Position numbers and translations under genes: made by a program. This document shows, in pieces, positions 41,529 through 50,276 of a stretch of DNA of 64,000 nucleotides. The notes under the pieces were generated by a model. That model ran no database searches. It was not told where the DNA came from and saw only the letters and a program-made list of their open reading frames with translations. Location of the stretch: positions 248,001 to 312,000 of the forward strand of contig JALWTD010000017.1 in NCBI GenBank assembly GCA_027082925.1, in the 5' to 3' direction. Positions within the stretch are counted from its first letter, which is position 1. Each line of letters begins with the position of its first letter. This stretch comes from Flavobacteriaceae bacterium (GTDB lineage: Bacteria; Bacteroidota; Bacteroidia; Flavobacteriales; Flavobacteriaceae).

Positions 41529-42197
41529 TTGAAAAAACAATCCAACATCTATAAAGCCTATTTTTTATACCCACTCTTTTTATTGTTTCTACCGTTATTT
41601 ACTGTAGCTCAAGAAATTGCAATTTTAAAATATAACGGCGGCGGAGATTGGTATGCAAACCCAACTGCACTTCCCAATTTAATTCGTTTTTGCAACAAAA
41701 ACATTGGCACAAATATAGCTGCCAAACCCGAAACAGTAGAAGTTGGAAGTACTGCCATTATGAATTATCCTATTGTTTTTATGACCGGACATGGAAATGT
41801 ACTTTTTAGTAATAATGATGCACAAAATCTTAGAAACTATCTTATCTCAGGAGGATTTTTACATATTTCAGATAATTACGGCCTTAATAAGTATATTAGA
41901 AGAGAATTAAAAAAGGTATTTCCCAATACAAATTTTCAGGAAATACCATACAATCACCCTATATACCATCAAACCTTTGAGTTTAAAAATGGATTGCCAA
42001 AAATTCATGAACACGACAATAAAGCTCCCCAAGGATTTGGCATATTTTACAAAGGAAGGCTTGTTTGCTATTACGATTATGAATCTGATTTAAGTGATGG
42101 ATGGGAAGATAAAGAAATACATCATGATGATGATGAACTTAGGCTTAATGCTTTAAAAATGGGTGCAAATATTGTAGAATACGCTTTTAAAAATTAA
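41529..42197 (+). CDS. DUF4159-family protein, TTG start
   Basis: YNGGGDWYANPTALPNL, FMTGHGNVLFS, HISDNYG. Confidence 0.85.
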   Translation: MKKQSNIYKAYFLYPLFLLFLPLFTVAQEIAILKYNGGGDWYANPTALPNLIRFCNKNIGTNIAAKPETVEVGSTAIMNYPIVFMTGHGNVLFSNNDAQNLRNYLISGGFLHISDNYGLNKYIRRELKKVFPNTNFQEIPYNHPIYHQTFEFKNGLPKIHEHDNKAPQGFGIFYKGRLVCYYDYESDLSDGWEDKEIHHDDDELRLNALKMGANIVEYAFKN

Positions 42198-42199
42198 GT

Positions 42200-43102
42200 A
42201 TGTACGAAAATTTAGATTCTGTAAAAATAAATTTTGACGCAAACGGATTGTGGGCGCTAAATGTAACTTTAGCCATCATTATGTTTGGAGTAGCTCTAGA
42301 TATTACTACCAACGATTTTAAAAGGTTATTAAAATCTCCTAAAGTATTTTTTATTGGTATTTTCTCTCAGTTTATTCTTCTTCCGTTTGTAACTTTTTTG
42401 TTTATAAAGCTAGTAAACCCTATGCCAAGCATTGCTTTGGGTTTAATTATGGTAGCGGCTTGTCCGGGAGGAAATGTTTCAAATTTCGCTACCAAAATGG
42501 CTGGAGGAAACGCCGCACTATCTGTAAGTTTAAGCGCCTTTGCTACTGCAGCTGCAGTAATTATGACTCCTTTAAATTTAGAAATTTATGGGAATATGTA
42601 CGCTCCTACTGCTCAAATTTTAAAAAGTGTAGAGCTAAACCCTTATGAACTTTTTAAACTTGTACTTGTAATTTTAGGAATTCCTTTAATAATTGGCATG
42701 AGTGTTCGAAAAAAGTATCCTAAAACAGCACATAAAATGTCTGTTTTTTTAAAACCAACATCACTTATTATTTTCTTAATTTTTATAGCAGTTGCATTTT
42801 ATAATAATTTAGACATTTTTGTAAATTACATTCAGTATGTATTTTTACTGGTTGTTGCTCACAATTTAATAGCTTTAGTACAAGGGTTTTACGTAGCTAA
42901 GTTTTTTGGATTGTCTAAAAAAAATCAAATTACAATTAGTATGGAAACCGGTATCCAAAACTCCGGGTTAGGCCTATTACTTATTTTTAGTTTTTTTGAT
43001 GGTTTAGGAGGCATGGCCTTACTCGCTGCCTTTTGGGGAATTTGGGATTTAGTTTCTAGCCTATTATTAGCAAGTTACTGGTCTAAACAAGAATTTAAAT
43101 AG
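42200..43102 (+). CDS. bile acid:sodium symporter family protein
   Basis: MVAACPGGNVSNFATKMAGGNAALSVSLSA, METGIQNSGLGL. Confidence 0.92.
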   Translation: MYENLDSVKINFDANGLWALNVTLAIIMFGVALDITTNDFKRLLKSPKVFFIGIFSQFILLPFVTFLFIKLVNPMPSIALGLIMVAACPGGNVSNFATKMAGGNAALSVSLSAFATAAAVIMTPLNLEIYGNMYAPTAQILKSVELNPYELFKLVLVILGIPLIIGMSVRKKYPKTAHKMSVFLKPTSLIIFLIFIAVAFYNNLDIFVNYIQYVFLLVVAHNLIALVQGFYVAKFFGLSKKNQITISMETGIQNSGLGLLLIFSFFDGLGGMALLAAFWGIWDLVSSLLLASYWSKQEFK

Positions 43103-43110
43103 CACACCTA

Positions 43111-44163
43111 TTGAAAAAAATTTGGTATCATATTATTAAAATTATTGTAAAAACAGGTCTTTTATTTTTATTAAAAAAAATAAAAGTATTTGGGAAAGAG
43201 CATATTCCTAAAAAAGGAGCAACACTGTTTATTGCAAATCATCAAAATGCACTTATTGACGCTATTTTAATTCCCACAACCAACAACAGAGAAACCTATT
43301 TTTTAGCCAGAGCCAGCGCGTTTAAAACTAAAATTGCTGACAAATTATTACGCTCTGTAAATATGATTCCTATTTATAGGTTTAGAGATGGTTATGGCAC
43401 TATTGAAAAAAATTACGAAATTTTTAACCAGTGTACTCATATTTTAAAAGAAGAAAAAGCAATACAAATTTTTCCTGAAGGAGAACACCATCTCGAGCGA
43501 AAAATAACATGTTTTAAAAAAGGGTTTACCCGAATTATTTTAGGAACACTATCAAAATATCCCGAATTGCCTATTAAAATTGTTCCCGTTGGAATTAATT
43601 ACGATTCGCATCTAGAATATCCTGGTAGCGTTTCTATTTATTACGGAAAAGTCATAAGTGCCAATCGTTACTTCAACAAAAATACAAAAGAGCTCAACGT
43701 TAAAAGCATTCTAAAAGATACTTCTGAGGCACTCAAAAAATTAACACTGCATATTGAAGAGGATAAGTATGAGCAAACACTTATGAAATTACAACAATTA
43801 GGTGTAGATTTTTTAAATCCGGTTGAGGCAAATACACTTTTAAAAAATATAAATAATGTAGCTGTTACAGAAAAACACATTCACAAAAAAAATATAAATT
43901 GGTTAGCTCCTATCTATTTTTTAGCAAAAATAAACAGTATTTTTCCTTTTGTAATTTGGAAGTTTTTGAAGTCTAAAATTAAAGATGTTATCTTCTACAA
44001 CACCTACCGATTTGCAGTAATAATGACACTGTTCCCTTTATTTTACCTTATACAAACAAGTATAATTTATTTTTTATTCGGAATAAATTGGGCAGCTATT
44101 TACCTTGCATTTACAATGGTGCTAGGTATTATTACTACCAAAACAAAAACGGTTCACTTATAA
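43111..44163 (+). CDS. 1-acyl-sn-glycerol-3-phosphate acyltransferase-like
   Basis: FIANHQNALIDAILIP, IFPEGEHH; TTG start. Confidence 0.87.
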   Translation: MKKIWYHIIKIIVKTGLLFLLKKIKVFGKEHIPKKGATLFIANHQNALIDAILIPTTNNRETYFLARASAFKTKIADKLLRSVNMIPIYRFRDGYGTIEKNYEIFNQCTHILKEEKAIQIFPEGEHHLERKITCFKKGFTRIILGTLSKYPELPIKIVPVGINYDSHLEYPGSVSIYYGKVISANRYFNKNTKELNVKSILKDTSEALKKLTLHIEEDKYEQTLMKLQQLGVDFLNPVEANTLLKNINNVAVTEKHIHKKNINWLAPIYFLAKINSIFPFVIWKFLKSKIKDVIFYNTYRFAVIMTLFPLFYLIQTSIIYFLFGINWAAIYLAFTMVLGIITTKTKTVHL

Positions 44164-44640
44164 AAATCGCTTATGCCAACTATTGGCTGCTGTCACTTCC
44201 CAATTCTTTTCAAAACCGTCTTTTGTATTAACCATATTATTAAAAACTATGGTTGCTGAAGTAATTTTACCCTGTTTAATATATTCTTTAAAGTGAGCCA
44301 TTGAAACGACATTAATATTGTCACCATCTTTAAAAGAAATGTTTAATTTATTTGTTAAGTCTACCGAGAATTTAGCTTCAAGTTGCTTTATCAAATTTAC
44401 AGAAGCATCAATAGAACATCCAGATACTTCATTAAAATCTTCATCTACCAACAATACAATAAATTGATTGTATTTAATTAGGTACGAAGCTTTTAAATCT
44501 TCTCCGTGTCGTTTCCAAGAATTTATAAATTGAGTTAGCTGTTCTTCAATTTCAACAACCTCATCTGGCTCAAAAGCTCTATTTGACTGATAAACCCATA
44601 CTTTTGAAGTGGCTGGTAAAGTATTATACGCAACTAACAT
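44158..44640 (-). CDS. conserved hypothetical protein
   Basis: 160 aa ORF, YQSNRAFEPDEVVEIEEQLTQFINSWKRHGEDLKASY; no Walker motifs, overlaps convergent neighbour by 6 nt. Confidence 0.7.
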   Translation of the reverse strand: MLVAYNTLPATSKVWVYQSNRAFEPDEVVEIEEQLTQFINSWKRHGEDLKASYLIKYNQFIVLLVDEDFNEVSGCSIDASVNLIKQLEAKFSVDLTNKLNISFKDGDNINVVSMAHFKEYIKQGKITSATIVFNNMVNTKDGFEKNWEVTAANSWHKRFL

Positions 44641-44642
44641 AT

Positions 44643-45461
44643 CTATAATTTTTGATTAAATTTATTTTTTAAATCTTCAAGTGTACTTGAAGACTTTTTT
44701 GAGTTTATTTTTCGTTTTATTTCTGCCAGAACTTTTTTAGTGTAAAGCGGAAACTCTGCATTTTGTATCCACGAAAAATAGCCTTTATCTTTTGCCAGTA
44801 CATCTACTACCTTTTGCCCTTTATACTTTCCAAAAGTAAATATTTCATCTCCTTCTTCATTAAAAACAACAAAACCGGCAAAGTCTGCTCTTTTTGAAAA
44901 GGTAGAGTACTCATTTAAAAAATTAATATCATTTTCTAAATCGTTATACTTATCTAGTTGTGCTTTTAATATTTCGTAAGTCGCATTTGTATCGGCTTCT
45001 GCAGAATGTGCATTTTCTAAACTCTTACCGCAATAAAATTTATAAGCTGCACTTAATGTACGTTCTTCTTTTTTATGAAATATAACTTGTACATCAACAG
45101 CAACTCTATTGTTCATATCAAAATCTACACCGGCTCTCAACATTTCTTCGGCCAGCAAAGGAATATCAAACCTATTTGAGTTAAACCCTGCCAAATCGCA
45201 ACCTTCAATCATTTCGCTAACTTTAGTAGCTAACTCTTTAAAAGTTGGTTCGGTGACTACCTGTTCGTTTGTAATTCCATGAATATCAGAAGCTTCTTTA
45301 GGAATTTCAATCTCTGGGTTTACTAGCCAGGTTTTACTTTCTTTATTTCCGTTAGGAAATATTTTAAGTATTGAAATTTCTACAATTCTATCTTTGGCTA
45401 TATTAATACCTGTTGTTTCTAAATCGAAAAAAACAATAGGTTTGGTTAGTTTTAACTCCAT
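44643..45461 (-). CDS. 3'-5' exonuclease (DnaQ/epsilon-like)
   Basis: VFFDLETTGINIAKDRIVEIS, GFNSNRFDIPLLAEEM, HSAEADTNATYEI. Confidence 0.92.
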   Translation of the reverse strand: MELKLTKPIVFFDLETTGINIAKDRIVEISILKIFPNGNKESKTWLVNPEIEIPKEASDIHGITNEQVVTEPTFKELATKVSEMIEGCDLAGFNSNRFDIPLLAEEMLRAGVDFDMNNRVAVDVQVIFHKKEERTLSAAYKFYCGKSLENAHSAEADTNATYEILKAQLDKYNDLENDINFLNEYSTFSKRADFAGFVVFNEEGDEIFTFGKYKGQKVVDVLAKDKGYFSWIQNAEFPLYTKKVLAEIKRKINSKKSSSTLEDLKNKFNQKL

Positions 45462-45485
45462 TGGGTTTGTTTAAAAATTTAAGGG

Positions 45486-46649
45486 TTATTTATTTGCGAA
45501 AAGCTTTACGTCTTCTTTCGAAATCTCAGCAGAACCCAAAATAAGTAACCTTTCAACTACGTTTCTTAGTTCTCTAATATTCCCAGTCCAATCGTATTCT
45601 TGTAATAATTTAATGGCTTCTTTAGAGAATTTTTTAGGACTCATTCCTTGCTCTTCAATAATTTTATTTGAGAAGTAGTTAATAAGCAATGGAATATCTT
45701 CTCTACGCTCGTTTAGCGATGGTACTTTTATTAAAATTACCGCTAACCTGTGATATAAATCTTCTCTGAATTTTCCTTCAGAAATCTCTTTTTTAAGATC
45801 TTTATTTGTAGCTGCAATAACACGTACATTTACTTTAATATCTTTATCGCTTCCTACTCTAGAAATTTTATTTTCTTGCAAAGCTCTTAATACTTTTGCT
45901 TGAGCAGAAAGGCTCATATCTCCTACCTCATCTAAAAAAATAGTTCCTCCATTTGCTGCTTCAAATTTACCGGCTCTGTCTTTATTTGCTCCTGTAAAAG
46001 ACCCTTTTACGTGACCAAATAATTCGCTCTCTATCAATTCTGAAGGAATTGCTGCACAATTTACCTCAATAATTGGTGCTTTTGTTCGTTCGCTTTTTTC
46101 GTGTAACCAATGTGCAACCAATTCTTTTCCTGTCCCATTGGCTCCTGTAATTAAGACTCTGGCATCGGTAGGTGCTACTTTTTCAATTATATTTTTAATA
46201 TGAGTAATGGCTTCGCTCTCACCAATCATTTCATATTTTTTACTCACTTTTTTCTTTAAACGTTTATTTTCTACTATCAGTTCTTTTTTCTCTAAAGCAT
46301 TTCTAACCGTATTTAAAAGTCTGTTTAAATCTGGTGGTTTAGAAATATAGTCAAATGCACCCAATCGCATAGTATTAACAGCCGTATCTAAATCGCCATG
46401 ACCTGAAATCATGACTATAGGTATTTCGGGTTTTATTTTTTTTACACGCTCAAGCACTTCAACACCATCCATCTTTGGCATTTTAATATCGCAAAGCACC
46501 AAATCGTAATCGTCTTTCATTATCTTTTCTATTCCTTCTAACCCATCTTCTGCTTCTTCTACTTGGTATAAGTCATTGTCTTCAGAAATGATTTTTTTCA
46601 ACACTCTTCTAATTGCTGATTCGTCTTCAATAATCAATATTTTCTTCAT
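45486..46649 (-). CDS. sigma-54-interacting NtrC-family response regulator
   Basis: Receiver DLVLCDIKMPKMDG; AAA+ GANGTGKELVA, GSFTGANKDRAGKFEAANGGTIFLDEVGDMS. Confidence 0.95.
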   Translation of the reverse strand: MKKILIIEDESAIRRVLKKIISEDNDLYQVEEAEDGLEGIEKIMKDDYDLVLCDIKMPKMDGVEVLERVKKIKPEIPIVMISGHGDLDTAVNTMRLGAFDYISKPPDLNRLLNTVRNALEKKELIVENKRLKKKVSKKYEMIGESEAITHIKNIIEKVAPTDARVLITGANGTGKELVAHWLHEKSERTKAPIIEVNCAAIPSELIESELFGHVKGSFTGANKDRAGKFEAANGGTIFLDEVGDMSLSAQAKVLRALQENKISRVGSDKDIKVNVRVIAATNKDLKKEISEGKFREDLYHRLAVILIKVPSLNERREDIPLLINYFSNKIIEEQGMSPKKFSKEAIKLLQEYDWTGNIRELRNVVERLLILGSAEISKEDVKLFANK

Positions 46650-46682
46650 AATAAATCTCTTCTTAGCTCGCTTTTAAACTTA

Positions 46683-47996
46683 CTAATATTTTAGCCATTT
46701 ATACAATTCTTTATAGCTTGGTTTTTTACCGTACATTAAAATTCCTACTCTGTAAATTTTTGCGGCAAACCAAACAATTCCTAAAAAGGTAACCAATAAT
46801 AATGCCATAGAAATAGCAATTTGCCACCAAGGAACTCCAAAAGGAATTCGCATAAGCATTACAATGGGCGATGTTAATGGAAATATTGAAAATCCTACAG
46901 CTATGGGACCATGAGGGTTTTCTATTATAGAAAATCCGACATAAATAGCAATAATTAGAGGCAACATAACGGGCATCATAAACTGTTGCGTATCGGTTTC
47001 GCTATCAACAGCAGCTCCAATTGCTGCATAAATAGAACTGTAAATTAAATAACCTCCTAAAAAGTAAATTATGAAGGAGAAAAACATGGTTAGTATTGGC
47101 ATGTTTTTTATTTCTTGCAAAGCTATTTGCAAATCACTTGTTGAGGCTTGTTGCATTTGCTGAACCATTTCTGGGTTCATTTGCCCCATTGCGGTGCTTG
47201 AACTTGTAGCTTCTACTCCAAATATGGATGTAATAATAAACATTAAAAATCCGGCAGATATCATCCAAATAACAAATTGTAAAATTCCAGCTAAGGCATT
47301 TCCAAGTATTTTACCAAGCATTAACTGAAAGGGTTTTACTGAAGAGATAATAACCTCAATAATTCTACTTGTTTTCTCTTCTATAACACTTCGCATTACA
47401 GAAGTACCGTAAATAATAATAAACATAAATATTAAATACCCAAATCCGCCACCGGCAGCCATACGTAATAAACTACCTATTTTAGATGATTTTTCTCCTG
47501 AAAAATTTTCGGTAACAATATCAACATTTGTCTCTGTTGCTTTTATTTTTTCTACATCTATTTGTAACTGAGCTATTTTTAAATTTCTAATTTTATTTTC
47601 AAGCTTACTTTCAATACTATTTAACAGTGTTATACTTGGAGAGTCTGCCGAGAAAAATTCAATACCTTCAGAAAGGTATTGAATACTATCGTTTTTAGGA
47701 ATATAAATTAAGCCAAAATAAGTAGTTTCGGTTTTTTTCTTTGCTTCTTCTAAGCCTAAGGCTGTTAAATCTACATAGTGAATCGATTTTGAGTTTTCGA
47801 ACACTGTTGCCAGCTGCCCCGATTCATCTACATAAGCTATTGTTTTAATATCTGAACTGTTCTTATCGTTTAAAAATATAATTAGCATTACTAAGCCAAC
47901 CATTAAAAGCGGACTTAAAATGGTCATTACTATAAATGACTTGTTTTTAACTTTTGCTAAAAATTCTCTTTTAATAATTAATTTTAATTTATCCAT
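46683..47996 (-). CDS. ABC transporter permease (NatB/YhaP-like)
   Basis: IKREFLAKVKNKSFIVMTILSPL, MRSVIEEKTSRIIEVIISSVKPFQLMLGKILG. Confidence 0.92.
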   Translation of the reverse strand: MDKLKLIIKREFLAKVKNKSFIVMTILSPLLMVGLVMLIIFLNDKNSSDIKTIAYVDESGQLATVFENSKSIHYVDLTALGLEEAKKKTETTYFGLIYIPKNDSIQYLSEGIEFFSADSPSITLLNSIESKLENKIRNLKIAQLQIDVEKIKATETNVDIVTENFSGEKSSKIGSLLRMAAGGGFGYLIFMFIIIYGTSVMRSVIEEKTSRIIEVIISSVKPFQLMLGKILGNALAGILQFVIWMISAGFLMFIITSIFGVEATSSSTAMGQMNPEMVQQMQQASTSDLQIALQEIKNMPILTMFFSFIIYFLGGYLIYSSIYAAIGAAVDSETDTQQFMMPVMLPLIIAIYVGFSIIENPHGPIAVGFSIFPLTSPIVMLMRIPFGVPWWQIAISMALLLVTFLGIVWFAAKIYRVGILMYGKKPSYKELYKWLKY

Positions 47997-48918
47997 TATT
48001 AGCTACAGCTTTTATAAATATATCGTTAGCACTTGGTATAATCTCCGTAAAATGTGTTATTTGAGCTTTGTTATTAAGGTATTTTATCAAATCTGTTGAA
48101 GTTTCGTTTTTACCTAATGTTACCACAACTTTTAAATCGGCATTAAATGTGGCAGAAATATTATCGTCCACTTCAAATTTTGATTTAATTTCATTCAATA
48201 GCATTTCTTTATCATCGCACAGCAAACCAATTTCAAACTGATTTGTTTTAAATTGCTGTTTAACATCGCTTAATTTTCCATCAAGTATTTTATTTGATTT
48301 GTGGATAAGTGCAATGTAATCACATAATTCTTCAACAGATTCCATTCTGTGGGTAGAAAAAATAATACTTGCTCCTTCATCTCTTAATTTTAAGATTTCG
48401 TCTTTAATTAAATTTGCATTAATTGGGTCAAAACCACTAAAAGGTTCATCAAATATTAGTAATTTAGGACTGTGCAATACGGTAACTATAAATTGTACTT
48501 TTTGCGCCATTCCTTTTGATAATTCTTGAATTTTTTTGTTCCACCAATCGGTAATTTCAAATTTTTCAAACCAGTACAATAATTTTTTCTTTGCCTCTTG
48601 TTTGCTCATCCCTTTAAGTTGAGCTAAATACAATGCTTGCTCTCCTACTTTCATACTTTTGTAGAGGCCTCTTTCTTCAGGTAAATAACCTATTTGATGC
48701 ACGTGATGAGGTTGTAATTTCTCGTTATCTAGGTAAATTGTTCCCGAATCTGGTAACGTAATTTGATTAATGATTCTTATTAATGATGTTTTTCCTGCTC
48801 CGTTTGGACCTAGCAGCCCAAACACACTCCCTGAAGGTACAGAAATTGAAACGTTGTTAAGTGCCGTAAAACCACCATAGGTTTTACACACATTTTCAAT
48901 CGTTAATATATTACTCAT
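47989..48918 (-). CDS. ABC transporter ATP-binding protein
   Basis: GLLGPNGAGKTSLIRI, LSKGMAQKVQ, LLIFDEPFSGFDPIN. Confidence 0.95.
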   Translation of the reverse strand: MSNILTIENVCKTYGGFTALNNVSISVPSGSVFGLLGPNGAGKTSLIRIINQITLPDSGTIYLDNEKLQPHHVHQIGYLPEERGLYKSMKVGEQALYLAQLKGMSKQEAKKKLLYWFEKFEITDWWNKKIQELSKGMAQKVQFIVTVLHSPKLLIFDEPFSGFDPINANLIKDEILKLRDEGASIIFSTHRMESVEELCDYIALIHKSNKILDGKLSDVKQQFKTNQFEIGLLCDDKEMLLNEIKSKFEVDDNISATFNADLKVVVTLGKNETSTDLIKYLNNKAQITHFTEIIPSANDIFIKAVANNG

Positions 48919-48988
48919 TGTATATCATTTGATTTTAAATGACGAAAATAAGCCTATTTTATTACATATTCTACAGTTAAAGTAAAGA

Positions 48989-49681
48989 TTATTGTAATTT
49001 TTCAACATATTTATGTTGGACTTGTTTTAAGAATTCTATTGTAGCTTTTGGTTTAATAATTCGCAGTATCTCTGTAATGCCTTCGTTTACATAAAAAATC
49101 CCTTTGGCAATATCGTAACTACTGTCTGAAATGTTATTTTTAATCTCGAAAGTAATTGTCTTAAAAAACTCCCACTCCATATACCTAGGCACTTCAACAT
49201 AAAAAACATCGTTTTCATTTTGAGATTTGTAAATGCCTTCGGCAATTTCTTCTATTTCAAAAAAACGATTTACTCTAATTAAGGCTTCTGCATTTTCGTA
49301 TTTTTCATTCTTCGCAAAATCAAAACCTGCATCGCCATAGTACTGCTGAATTTGAACAATATCAGTATATCTATTGATGCCTTTTACTCTAATACCGTTA
49401 AATTTTCTGGAGTTAATAGCTACTTCACATTTTGCTCCGTTTAATTGTAAATTGTATGTGCTATTTATTTTTCTGGTAACCCGTAAAATATTTTCAAAGG
49501 AGTTTGCCTTCTTGGTTACAAAAATAATTGATGTAGGCTTATTAATATCTGTAAACCTACTATAATACGATTTGTACGGATCTGGAACATTAATTACAAA
49601 GGTTTTCGGAATTTTATTTTCTTCTAGTGTAGTTATATTTTCTTGCAAAATTATTTTGCCTATTAATTCTACTTTCCCCAT
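48989..49681 (-). CDS. conserved hypothetical protein
   Basis: 230 aa ORF with no family I recognise. Confidence 0.6.
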   Translation of the reverse strand: MGKVELIGKIILQENITTLEENKIPKTFVINVPDPYKSYYSRFTDINKPTSIIFVTKKANSFENILRVTRKINSTYNLQLNGAKCEVAINSRKFNGIRVKGINRYTDIVQIQQYYGDAGFDFAKNEKYENAEALIRVNRFFEIEEIAEGIYKSQNENDVFYVEVPRYMEWEFFKTITFEIKNNISDSSYDIAKGIFYVNEGITEILRIIKPKATIEFLKQVQHKYVEKLQ

Positions 49682-49776
49682 AATTAATAAATTTTAGATT
49701 TGTTGTTCTTAAACTTATCCAATTTTTTCATAAAAAACAAGTAAATCATATCTAAGAATTTATTTTTTTAATAATT

Positions 49777-49794
49777 TACTATGCACGCATAGTA
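49777..49794. promoter_or_regulatory. 18-bp palindrome TACTATGC-AC-GCATAGTA, candidate MarR operator
   Basis: Perfect 8-bp arms, 9 nt upstream of the TATATTTG element and marR ATG. Confidence 0.65.
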
Positions 49795-49814
49795 TTTTTT
49801 TATATATTTGACCA

Positions 49815-50255
49815 ATGCAAAAAGAACAAACAATAGATCACGCGCTAAGAGCAACTTGGCAAGCTGTTGCTAAAATGTATAATGAGCAGGCTGTAAAATA
49901 TGACAGTTCAATGGCAATGGCTTTTGTTTTATTAAATGTAGATATTGATAAAGGGACTCCATCAACAGCATTAGGACCTCAAATGGGAATGGAACCTACA
50001 AGCCTTTCTAGAATTTTAAAAAGTATGGAAGAGAAAGGTGCCATATACAGAGAGAAAAATCCTGATGATGGTAGAGGTGTTCTAATTAAACTTACCGAGT
50101 TTGGTAAAGAAAAACGTAAAATATCACGTGAACATGTTATCAAATTTAATGAAACTGTAAAAAAGCATGTCTCTGAAGAAAAAATTAAACATTTTTTTGA
50201 AGTTACTCAAACCATAAACACACTAATTAATAATAAAGAAATATTTAAAAAATAA
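49815..50255 (+). CDS. MarR-family transcriptional regulator
   Basis: MEPTSLSRILKSMEEKGAIYREKNPDDGRGVLIKLTEFG winged helix. Confidence 0.93.
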   Translation: MQKEQTIDHALRATWQAVAKMYNEQAVKYDSSMAMAFVLLNVDIDKGTPSTALGPQMGMEPTSLSRILKSMEEKGAIYREKNPDDGRGVLIKLTEFGKEKRKISREHVIKFNETVKKHVSEEKIKHFFEVTQTINTLINNKEIFKK

Positions 50256-50276
50256 ACCCAACTAAATTTATACAAT

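Noticed and set aside
44158-44640. ABC-transporter-ATPase label often given to this type of protein
   Set aside because: No Walker A, Walker B or signature motif is visible, so I call it conserved hypothetical
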